13,441 bases of DNA from DATBDM01 sp036269915. GTDB lineage: Bacteria; Actinomycetota; Thermoleophilia; Solirubrobacterales; Solirubrobacteraceae. Where the stretch lies: positions 1-13,441 of the forward strand of contig DATBDM010000123.1 of assembly GCA_036269915.1 (NCBI GenBank), in the 5' to 3' direction. A program made the translations under genes and the position numbers. A model generated the notes under the pieces. That model saw nothing but the letters and a program-made list of their open reading frames with translations. It was not told the DNA's origin and did not search any database. How positions within the stretch are numbered: position 1 is the stretch's first letter; each line of letters begins with the position of its first letter. Shown here piece by piece: positions 1 to 6,386 of this stretch.

Positions 1-766
1 CGGCCGGGAAGTACGCGGCGTTCAGGTTGACCGTCTTCATGTTCGCCTCGCGGTTGGCGTCGTTGAGCTCCGCGAAGCGGTCCATGTGGCGCTGCTCCTG
101 GGCGAACGAGCGCACCACCCGGATGCCCGACAGCGTCTCCTGCAGGTAGGCGGTGATCGCGGCCACCCGCTCGCGGGTGATCCGGTAGGCGTCGGCCGAG
201 ATGATCCGGAAGGTGAACGACGCGATGCCCAGGATCGGGAAGACGATGAAGGTCAGCAGCGCGAGCTGGGTGTCGAGCGTGAAGAGGATCACCAGCGTGC
301 CGACGAGCAGGAGCGTCGACTGGAACAGCGTCACGACGCCGTCGGAGACGAGCTGGTCGAGCGCCTGCACGTCGTTGGTCAGCCGCGAGATGATCACGCC
401 CGCCTGGCGGCGCGAGTAGAAGCCGATCGAGAGCTTCTGCAGGTGGGCGAAGATCTGCAGCCGCAGGTCCTGCAGCACGCGCTGGCCGATCCAGCCGACG
501 AGGTAGGTCTGCACATAGCTCGCGCCCCAGTAGATCAGCGCGCTGGCCAGGAACGCGATCACGACGAGCGTCAGCTTGTGGAGGTCGCCCGGGACGATCC
601 CCTCGTCGATCGCCAGCTTGGCCAGCGGCGGCGGCGCGAGCTGGGCGCCCGTCGCCAGCAGCAGCGAGACGAACATCAGCGCCGTGCGGCCGCGGTAAGG
701 GCGCAGCAGCGTCAGCATGCCGCGCAGCTTGCGCCCGCGGCCGGGTGTCCCGAGGCGCAGGTTCAC
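1..766 (-). CDS. ABC exporter half-transporter, membrane-domain part (3' end outside window)
   Basis: Only the first 255 residues are visible. They form an ABC type-1 exporter transmembrane domain. After a short basic N-terminus (MNLRLGTPGRGRKLRG) come hydrophobic segments near residues 30-48, 66-90 and 145-180. The intracellular-loop signatures of this family follow, such as FYSRRQAGVIISRLTNDVQAL and ETLSGIRVVRSFAQEQR. The nucleotide-binding domain should lie beyond the left edge. I chose the GTG at 764-766 because it overlaps the TGA of the upstream ABC gene as GTGA, a classic translational-coupling arrangement. An ATG at 716-718 is a weaker alternative. The pair is probably a heterodimeric exporter. 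Because the upstream partner has a degenerate catalytic site, this subunit is expected to supply the canonical one, but that cannot be seen here. The substrate is unknown; drugs or lipids are typical for the family. Confidence 0.9.
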   Translation of the reverse strand, partial: MNLRLGTPGRGRKLRGMLTLLRPYRGRTALMFVSLLLATGAQLAPPPLAKLAIDEGIVPGDLHKLTLVVIAFLASALIYWGASYVQTYLVGWIGQRVLQDLRLQIFAHLQKLSIGFYSRRQAGVIISRLTNDVQALDQLVSDGVVTLFQSTLLLVGTLVILFTLDTQLALLTFIVFPILGIASFTFRIISADAYRITRERVAAITAYLQETLSGIRVVRSFAQEQRHMDRFAELNDANREANMKTVNLNAAYFPA

Positions 767-2529
767 AGCCCAGCGACCTTCTCGCGCGGGTTGCGGTTGA
801 GGAAGACCTGGTCGGGCAGGCCCTTCTCCGCGATCTCGGCGTACAGCGGCGAGGCCTCGAGCAGCTCGAGGTGGGTCCCGCGTGCCTCGACGCGGCCCTT
901 CTCGAGCACGATGATGTCGTCGGCCAGCGCGATCGTCGACAGCCGGTGGGCGATGATGAACGTCGTCCGGCCGGCCATGACCTCGCGCAGCGCGGCCTTG
1001 ATCGCCTGCTCGGTCGAGGCGTCGACGGAGGAGGTCGCATCGTCGAGGATCAGGATCCGTGGGTCGGCGAGGAAGGCGCGCGCGATCGCCAGCCGCTGGC
1101 GCTGGCCGCCGGAGAGCGTGAGCCCGCGCTCGCCCACGCGCGTGTCGTAGCCGTCGGGGAGCTCACCGATGAAGCCGGCCGCCTGGGCGCGTTCGGCCGC
1201 ACGCTCCACCGCCTCGCGGCTCGCGTCCGGATTCGCGTAGGCGATGTTGTTGGCGACCGTGTCCGAGAACAGGAAGGGGTCGTCGTCGACGACCGCGATC
1301 TCGCGGCGCAGCGAGGCGAGGTCGACCTCGCGCAGGTCGGCGCCGTCGATCCGGACGCTGCCCGCGGTCGGGTCGTAGAGGCGCGGCAGCAGTTGCACCA
1401 GCGTGGTCTTGCCCGCGCCCGTCGCGCCGACGAGCGCGACCGTCGTCCCCGGCTCGATCACGACGTCGACGTCGCGGAGGATCTCCTGGGACTCCTCGGA
1501 GTAGCGGAACGAGACGTGGTCGAGCTCCACACGCCCGCGCCCCTCGGGCAGCGGCGGCGCGGCGGCCGGCGCGGTCAGCCGCGGTGCGCGGTCGAGCACC
1601 TGGAACAGTCGCGCGCCCGACGCGGTCGCGCGCTGGGCGAGCCCGAGCGCGACCCCGAGCTGGCGCATCGGCACGATCAGCATCAGCAGGTAGGAGTAGA
1701 ACGCGGTGAAGTCGCCCAGCGACAGCGTCCCCTTGACCACCTGGCGCCCGCCGACGAGCAGGATGATCGCCAGGCCGAGGTTCGGCAGAAAGCCGATGAA
1801 CGGGTTGTAGAAGGCACGCAGCTTGGTCGCGGTCAGGTTCTGGTCGAACACCCGCGTGACCGAGCCGCGGAAGCGGCCCATCTGGCGCTCCTCGGCCGCG
1901 AAGGCCTTGACGACACGCACGCCGGAGACGTTCTCCTCGACGTCGGCGGTCAGCTCGGCGATCCGCTGCTGGACCTCTTGCAGCGCGGGCCGCGAGCGGC
2001 GCCCGTAGCGGGCGGCGACGAAGACGACGAACGGGACGGGGGAGAGCGCGAGCGCGCCCAGTTCGGGCTGCAGCGCGAGCATCGCCACCGCGGCGAGGAT
2101 GATCGTCAGCGCGCTCTGGGCGATGAACACGAGCCCGTAGCCGAGGAAGAACCGCACCGACTGCAGGTCGACGGTCGCACGCGACATCAGCTGGCCCGTC
2201 TGCTGGCCCGCGAAGAAGCCGAGCTCGAGCTGCTGCAGGTGGGTGTAGACGATGTTGCGCAGGTCGACCTCGACGCCGAGCGAGACGCGTCCGGCGACGA
2301 GCCGGCGCGCCACGGAGAGGACCAGCCGGCCGAGCGCGGCCGCGGCGACGAGGCCGGCTGCCAGCTCGAGCGCGGCGCGGTCGTGGCGCCCGATGGCGTC
2401 GACGGCCCGGCCGGTGAGGAACGGGATCAGCACCGTGGCCCCCATCGCGAGCCCGGCCAGCACCACCGACCAGATGGCTGCGGCCCGATACGGGCGCAGG
2501 AAGGTCAGCAGTCGCCAGAAGGTGTTCAC
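763..2529 (-). CDS. ABC exporter half-transporter with degenerate ATPase motifs
   Basis: A 588-residue fused permease-ATPase, the normal length for a half-size type-1 ABC exporter. The membrane domain covers roughly residues 10-310. The ATPase domain has Walker A GATGAGKT (368-375), signature LSGGQ (472-476), Walker B ILILDD (492-497) and an H-loop histidine (528, in IIAHRLS). Two key positions deviate. The Q-loop glutamine is aspartate (VVDDDPFLF, residue 416), and the catalytic glutamate after Walker B is aspartate (D497). Such a noncanonical site is known in one subunit of heterodimeric exporters such as TM287/288 and BmrCD, and the coupled downstream gene is the expected partner. I prefer the GTG at 2527-2529, which gives a typical VNTFWRLLTFLRPY start. 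A GTG at 2584-2586 would add 19 basic, unconserved-looking residues. No Shine-Dalgarno is visible; a -10-like TAGAGT lies 7 bases upstream, so the mRNA may be leaderless. Confidence 0.93.
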   Translation of the reverse strand: MNTFWRLLTFLRPYRAAAIWSVVLAGLAMGATVLIPFLTGRAVDAIGRHDRAALELAAGLVAAAALGRLVLSVARRLVAGRVSLGVEVDLRNIVYTHLQQLELGFFAGQQTGQLMSRATVDLQSVRFFLGYGLVFIAQSALTIILAAVAMLALQPELGALALSPVPFVVFVAARYGRRSRPALQEVQQRIAELTADVEENVSGVRVVKAFAAEERQMGRFRGSVTRVFDQNLTATKLRAFYNPFIGFLPNLGLAIILLVGGRQVVKGTLSLGDFTAFYSYLLMLIVPMRQLGVALGLAQRATASGARLFQVLDRAPRLTAPAAAPPLPEGRGRVELDHVSFRYSEESQEILRDVDVVIEPGTTVALVGATGAGKTTLVQLLPRLYDPTAGSVRIDGADLREVDLASLRREIAVVDDDPFLFSDTVANNIAYANPDASREAVERAAERAQAAGFIGELPDGYDTRVGERGLTLSGGQRQRLAIARAFLADPRILILDDATSSVDASTEQAIKAALREVMAGRTTFIIAHRLSTIALADDIIVLEKGRVEARGTHLELLEASPLYAEIAEKGLPDQVFLNRNPREKVAGL

Positions 2530-2536
2530 GCAATCA

Positions 2537-2542
2537 ACTCTA
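2537..2542 (-). promoter_or_regulatory. Candidate -10 element of the ABC operon (possible leaderless start)
   Basis: On the minus strand TAGAGT ends 7 bases before the GTG start at 2529, so transcription would begin at or next to the start codon. No matching -35 is visible. The match to TATAAT is 4/6, so the call is tentative. Confidence 0.35.
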
Positions 2543-2597
2543 GGACGGCGCGTCGAACTGGGCCGGGGACGGCGTTTCTGCGACACTCGCGCATCGC

Positions 2598-2894
2598 ATG
2601 ACGGACCCGATCGTCCTCCGCAACCGCTTCGCGATGGTCAAGGGCGCATGGGACGAGAACCTGCGCGGCGTGCCGTTCCCGTCGCTGGGCGAGGGGACCG
2701 CCGAGCAGAAGATCGAGCGGCTGGAGCTCGCGCTCGTGGACGGGATGCGCGACCGCGCGACCCCCGAGACCGCCGAGCAGGTCGCCGACGCGATGTGGAG
2801 CCTCGTGCACGCGCGCGAGGACTCCGATGCCGTCAAGCAGCGCGTCACGGCCCATCACGAGGACCTCGCGCGCATGAGCACCCGCAGGATCTGA
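2598..2894 (+). CDS. Hypothetical 98-residue protein, probably all-helical
   Basis: An ATG-started frame divergent from the ABC operon; the start codons are 68 bases apart. The protein (begins MTDPIVLRNRFAMVKGAWDE) is charged and soluble, with no signal peptide or membrane segment. Its amphipathic stretches, for example EQKIERLELALVDGM and AEQVADAMWSLVHAR, suggest a helical bundle. I do not recognise a family. Codon positions look like real coding sequence: G/C in third position and a sensible amino-acid mix, unlike the arginine/proline-rich shadow frames around it. The stop is immediately followed by a palindrome and a second small gene, which may be co-transcribed. No clear Shine-Dalgarno precedes the ATG. 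Confidence 0.7.
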   Translation: MTDPIVLRNRFAMVKGAWDENLRGVPFPSLGEGTAEQKIERLELALVDGMRDRATPETAEQVADAMWSLVHAREDSDAVKQRVTAHHEDLARMSTRRI

Positions 2895-2907
2895 GGGGTC
2901 TGACCCC
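2895..2907. repeat. Perfect palindrome GGGGTC-T-GACCCC
   Basis: A 13-base perfect inverted repeat with a one-base centre starts at the base after the TGA of the 98-residue gene. As RNA it could form only a short GGGG/CCCC hairpin with a 5-base loop. It may be a binding site, a REP-type dispersed repeat, or a weak terminator. The sequence shows only one copy in this window. Confidence 0.6.
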
Positions 2908-3100
2908 GTACGGGCTCTGCTCGAGCTGCGTCCACCAGCAGCTGGTACGGACCGGCCGCGGGTCGGAGTTCACGCTGTGCCGGCGCTCGAAGACCGACGC
3001 GGCCTACCCGAAGTACCCGCGCACTCCGGTGCTCTCGTGCCCGGGCTATGAGCCGCGGCGCGATCAGCCCGATGTCGACGGACGGTCCAGCACCAGGTAG
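2900..3100 (+). CDS. Small four-cysteine protein (start codon uncertain)
   Basis: The open frame encodes a compact cysteine-containing protein: GLCSSCVHQQLVRTGRG, then EFTLCRRSKTDAAYPKYPRTP, then VLSCPGYEP. Counting from the assumed start, the cysteines are at residues 7, 10, 27 and 47, a CxxC-16-C-19-C spacing suggestive of zinc or Fe-S binding. The composition looks genuinely coding, unlike the upstream part of the same frame, which is an arginine-rich shadow. No ATG, GTG or TTG lies close upstream. The candidates are CTG at 2900 (used here, 66 residues, with AGGA about 10 bases upstream), CTG at 2891, or a distant GTG at 2795. The 3' end overlaps the convergent membrane-protein gene by 37 bases. 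From memory, similar short CxxC/KYPxxPV proteins occur in related actinobacteria, but I cannot verify this. Function is unknown. Confidence 0.55.
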   Translation: MTPYGLCSSCVHQQLVRTGRGSEFTLCRRSKTDAAYPKYPRTPVLSCPGYEPRRDQPDVDGRSSTR

Positions 3101-3957
3101 GGCAGCTGGTTCTGGGCGAGCTGGTAGGAGACCAGGAAGAGGTTCGGCATCGTCAGGGCGTCGATGCGGCGCTTCTCGATCGACGAGAGCTTGTCGGGGG
3201 CGAGGCGCCCCGCGTCGAGCGTCTGGTCGAGCGGCGACTCGAGCTGCGGCTTGAGGTCGCCGGGCCGGTAGTAGACCGCCTGCAGCTGCGGCTTTGCCTT
3301 CTTGGCGGCCTTCCCGCTCGGCACCGCCGGCGGCAGCAGCGTCACGACCTCCGTGATGCCGTCGAGGTAGCGGAACGAGTAGAGCGCCAGCTCGAGCGCC
3401 TCGCGGCGCAGCAGCGCGTGGCGCGCCTTCGAGGGCTTCTCGCCGATCAGGCGGCCGTCCTTGCCCTGACCGCGGAGCGTGAACAGCAGGCCGTCGGAGC
3501 CGTAGTTGTGGATCGAGCCGTCCGCGCTGCGCAGCGCCACCGCGAGCGGCAGCGACTGGTACTGGAGCGTCTGGCCCTCGACGCCCACGAGCTGCTTGCC
3601 GTCGTTGAAGCGGTAGTCCCCGCCGATGTGCTCGGCGATCGCCACGGCGCCCTGCGTCGGGTCCGCGGTCGGCGGTTCCCAGTTGGACCAGTGGTCGGCG
3701 AGGCTGAAGCCCTGCGGCCCGCGGGGCGAGGTGCCGATCAGCAGCGCGAAGGCGACGCCGGCGCAGGCGAGGATGCCGAGCAGGCCGCCGAGGATGAAGC
3801 CGAAGCGCGACCGAAAGGGGCTCGGCCCTGCGGAGGCGGCCGACGCGCCCGCGGGGGCCTCGGCCTCGGGCGTGGCGCCGGCGAGCGCCTCGCGGTCGTG
3901 CGGGTCCGTCGACGGGCGGCCGGCGGGGGAGGGCGGCGGGATCAGATCGCGGGCCAT
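3064..3957 (-). CDS. Single-pass membrane protein coupled to the FtsH-like protease
   Basis: A 297-residue protein. Its 50-residue Pro/Ala-rich N-terminal tail (MARDLIPPPSPAGRPSTDPH...) is probably cytosolic. One transmembrane segment lies at about residues 52-75 (FGFILGGLLGILACAGVAFA), and about 220 residues are probably extracytoplasmic. The outer part contains strand-like stretches (LPLAVALRSADGSIHNYGS, LLFTLRGQG) and a basic linker (GKAAKKAKPQ). I recognise no family. The ATG at 3955-3957 lies inside the 3' end of the protease gene (16-base overlap) and has GAGG a few bases upstream, so the two are almost certainly translated together. The longer upstream frame only repeats the protease sequence out of phase and was excluded. 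By analogy with other membrane proteases it may be an adaptor or modulator of the AAA+ enzyme; this is inference from context only. Confidence 0.85.
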   Translation of the reverse strand: MARDLIPPPSPAGRPSTDPHDREALAGATPEAEAPAGASAASAGPSPFRSRFGFILGGLLGILACAGVAFALLIGTSPRGPQGFSLADHWSNWEPPTADPTQGAVAIAEHIGGDYRFNDGKQLVGVEGQTLQYQSLPLAVALRSADGSIHNYGSDGLLFTLRGQGKDGRLIGEKPSKARHALLRREALELALYSFRYLDGITEVVTLLPPAVPSGKAAKKAKPQLQAVYYRPGDLKPQLESPLDQTLDAGRLAPDKLSSIEKRRIDALTMPNLFLVSYQLAQNQLPYLVLDRPSTSG

Positions 3958-6335
3958 GTCGCCTCGTCCCGGACGTCGATGTCGGGCCGGCGCAGGCGCG
4001 CGGACTCGAGCAGGTCGGTGACCTCGTCGCCGTAGAGCTCGCCCTTGTCGATCAGCCGCTGCGCGATCCGCTCGGTGGCCTCGCGGTTCTCGCGCACGGT
4101 GCACCAGGCGACGACGAACGCCTGCCCGAGCAGCCCCGAGACCAGCCGCGCCTTGTTGCGGTCGCCGAGCGTGGCCATGAACGGGTTGGAGTCCATCAGG
4201 CCGCCGCCGGAGCGGTGCATGATCTGCTCGCCGAGGCGCTCGAAGCGCTCCATCGCGCGCTTCTCGGCGGCCTCGCGCTCCTCGGGGTCGGGGATGCGGT
4301 CGGACAGGTCGATCGGCGCGGGCGCCATCGCGTGCATGCCGACCATCTGCGCGGCCTGCATGGTGACCGAGGCGACGTCGCCGCCAACGCCGGTCGTGTT
4401 CTGGTCGTAGAACACGTGCTCAGCGGCCATCGCGCCGAGGCCCCAGATCAGGTTGCCGACCTGCTCGGAGCGCCAACGGCCGAAGCGGTCCTCGACGGCC
4501 ATCATCTGGTGGTGGCCGCCGGAGGAGCCGCGCTTGCGGATCGACAGGCGCGTCGAGAGCGAGGACTCCATGAACAGGTGGCCGCAGACGGCATGCCCCG
4601 CCTCGTGGATCGCGGTCGCGCGCTCCTCGTGCTTCGGATAGGGCTGGCCGATCGCCACGCCGGCCTCGACGGTGGTCATCGCCGCCACGAGGTCGTGGCG
4701 GCTGAAGGCGATGCGCCCGTCCGAGTGCGCGTAGGTCAGCGCGAGCGAGCAGGCCTGGTCGATCATCGCCGGCGAGTAGCCGTTGGTGATGCGCGCCAGC
4801 TCGTCGCGGGCGCGCTCGGTGTCGAGGTCCTCGTCGTGGGCGACCTTGCCCAGGTAGAGGTCGAAGATGTCGCGGCGGTCCTCCCACGTGGGCGTGCGGA
4901 AGTAGATGTGGCGGCCCATGCGGCCCGGGCGCACGAGCGCCGGATCGAGCTGCTCCAGCGGCACGTTGCAGGCGCCGACGAAGTAGACCTCCTCCTTGCG
5001 CGGACGCGGCGGCTTGAGCCGCAGGCGCAGCCTGCCGAGCCGCTGCGGGACGAAGTAGAGCGCGTCGAGGAACGTGTTCAGCCGGCGCGTGAGGACACGG
5101 CGCGTGAGCGGCGGCTCGTCGATGCCGTCCATGACCACCAGCAGCTGGTTGAGCGCGAGGCCGCTGCCCTGGCCGCCCATCATCCCCGGGACGATCGCGT
5201 GGCGGATCACGCCGGCGAGCTTCTCGATCACCGGCGGGTAGATCGGCCCGCGCGGCTGGGAGCGCATCGCGAACAGCCGCTCGCGCCACGCGGCGGTCTC
5301 GACGACGAGGTCCCCGTCGGAGGTCAGGGCGCCGTCGGGCCCGTAGAAGAGCATGTCGTGGACCGTGCGGGTCTCGAGCGGCTGGAACCCCGAGCCCAGG
5401 GACTGGCGGCGCGTGCCGACCGCGTCGATCTCGTCGATGAAGACGATGCACTGGCCGCCCCACTTGGCGGCCATCTTCTTCGCGCGCCGCGCGAGGATGC
5501 GCACCGTCACGGCGTCCATCCCCATGAACATCTGCGCGAAGCCCGAGCCCGGGATCGTCACGAACGGGCAGTTGAACGACGTCGCGATCGCCTTCGAGAG
5601 CATCGTCTTGCCGGTGCCGGGCGCACCGAGGAAGAGGACGCCGCGCTCGCGCTTGCCGCCGGCCTTCTCGAACTCCTCGCCGGACTGCCAGAGCGAGACC
5701 ACGCGCGTGATCTCCTCCTTGGCCTCGGCCTGGCCGCGGACGTCGTCGAGGCGCACGCCCCAGTCAGCCTCGCCGGGCTCGTAGGACTTGATCTGCTGCA
5801 CGGCCATCGCGACGAACGGGCCGAAGAGGATGAGGAAGTTGATGAAGAAGAGGACGACGAGCGTCGCGCCGAGCCCGATCGCCTGCGTCGCGATGCTGGG
5901 CAGCGAATCGATGATCGAGCCAGCCGCGTCGCCGAGGCTCTCGCCGTTGATCAGCGCGATGGCGCCGAGCACGATCAGCAGCAGCGTGCCGATCACAAGC
6001 AGCCGCCGCAGCTTGCGCTTCCAGTACCACAGCCGCCGCCGCGAGATGACGTCGTCCTCGCGCAGCTCCGAGCCCGTCCCGTACAGCGACGGGGTCGGGA
6101 TCAGGCGGTGCGCGACGATGTCGACGACCGCCCGGAAGACGACGACGACGGCGAGGGCGCCGAGCAGCGCCCAGGGCCACGCCCAGCCGTAGCGGTTGTG
6201 GAAGAGGACGAAGACCGCCGGCGAGGTCAGCAGCGCGACGGCGGTCGCCGCACGGCCGAGCCGTCGCCACTCGCGCGCGAGCGAGGTGGCGTTCTCGTTC
6301 ACCTTCGAAGGCAGCTCCCTCTGGGCCACGGTCAT
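3942..6335 (-). CDS. Divergent FtsH-like membrane AAA+ zinc metalloprotease
   Basis: A 797-residue protein, longer than typical FtsH (about 610-650). Four hydrophobic segments precede the ATPase, near residues 29-46, 52-75, 112-129 and 152-179, instead of the usual two. The AAA+ core has Walker A GAPGTGKT (237-244), Walker B CIVFIDEID (296-304) and arginine-finger region LDPALVRPGR (R469, R472). The M41 peptidase domain has HEAGH (577-581) and a probable third zinc ligand D653 in TGVGGDVASVT, so both activities look intact. Two insertions are unusual: about 85 residues (311-394) between the Walker B region and LNQLLVVMDG, and about 35 residues (407-448) before the arginine fingers. Membrane proteins are the likely substrates. 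It heads a two-gene operon with the overlapping membrane protein. The ATG at 6333-6335 lacks a Shine-Dalgarno; TACACT lies 5 bases upstream. A GTG two codons downstream is an alternative start. Confidence 0.92.
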   Translation of the reverse strand: MTVAQRELPSKVNENATSLAREWRRLGRAATAVALLTSPAVFVLFHNRYGWAWPWALLGALAVVVVFRAVVDIVAHRLIPTPSLYGTGSELREDDVISRRRLWYWKRKLRRLLVIGTLLLIVLGAIALINGESLGDAAGSIIDSLPSIATQAIGLGATLVVLFFINFLILFGPFVAMAVQQIKSYEPGEADWGVRLDDVRGQAEAKEEITRVVSLWQSGEEFEKAGGKRERGVLFLGAPGTGKTMLSKAIATSFNCPFVTIPGSGFAQMFMGMDAVTVRILARRAKKMAAKWGGQCIVFIDEIDAVGTRRQSLGSGFQPLETRTVHDMLFYGPDGALTSDGDLVVETAAWRERLFAMRSQPRGPIYPPVIEKLAGVIRHAIVPGMMGGQGSGLALNQLLVVMDGIDEPPLTRRVLTRRLNTFLDALYFVPQRLGRLRLRLKPPRPRKEEVYFVGACNVPLEQLDPALVRPGRMGRHIYFRTPTWEDRRDIFDLYLGKVAHDEDLDTERARDELARITNGYSPAMIDQACSLALTYAHSDGRIAFSRHDLVAAMTTVEAGVAIGQPYPKHEERATAIHEAGHAVCGHLFMESSLSTRLSIRKRGSSGGHHQMMAVEDRFGRWRSEQVGNLIWGLGAMAAEHVFYDQNTTGVGGDVASVTMQAAQMVGMHAMAPAPIDLSDRIPDPEEREAAEKRAMERFERLGEQIMHRSGGGLMDSNPFMATLGDRNKARLVSGLLGQAFVVAWCTVRENREATERIAQRLIDKGELYGDEVTDLLESARLRRPDIDVRDEATWPAI

Positions 6336-6340
6336 ACCGA

Positions 6341-6346
6341 AGTGTA
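6341..6346 (-). promoter_or_regulatory. Candidate -10 element of the FtsH-like operon (possible leaderless start)
   Basis: Minus-strand TACACT (4/6 match to TATAAT) ends 5 bases before the ATG at 6335, placing the expected transcript start at the A of the start codon. No convincing -35 is seen at the normal distance. Confidence 0.35.
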
Positions 6347-6364
6347 CGCGCGCGGACGGGAGGC

Positions 6365-6380
6365 GGTTGATGCGTCAACC
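6365..6380. repeat. Inverted repeat GGTTGA-TGCG-TCAACC between two genes
   Basis: A perfect 6-bp inverted repeat with a 4-base loop lies 6 bases past the stop of the GH3-like gene and about 30 bases upstream of the FtsH-like start. It could be a weak transcription terminator for the GH3-like gene (there is no T tract) or an operator for the protease operon. The sequence alone does not decide between them. Confidence 0.5.
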
Positions 6381-6386
6381 CGAGAT

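Noticed and set aside
2530..2586. 19-residue N-terminal extension of the ABC subunit from GTG 2586
   Set aside because: A basic, low-complexity extension before a typical half-transporter start. It would use up most of the divergent intergenic region and has no ribosome site.
745..2601. Long plus-strand open frame opposite the ABC gene
   Set aside because: Arg/Glu/Asp-rich antisense shadow produced by GC-rich codon structure. The minus strand holds all ABC motifs.
2874..2920. Programmed -1 frameshift fusing the 98-residue protein to the cysteine protein
   Set aside because: No slippery heptamer is visible before the TGA and the palindrome is too short to act as a strong stimulator. A separate gene with an odd start is simpler.
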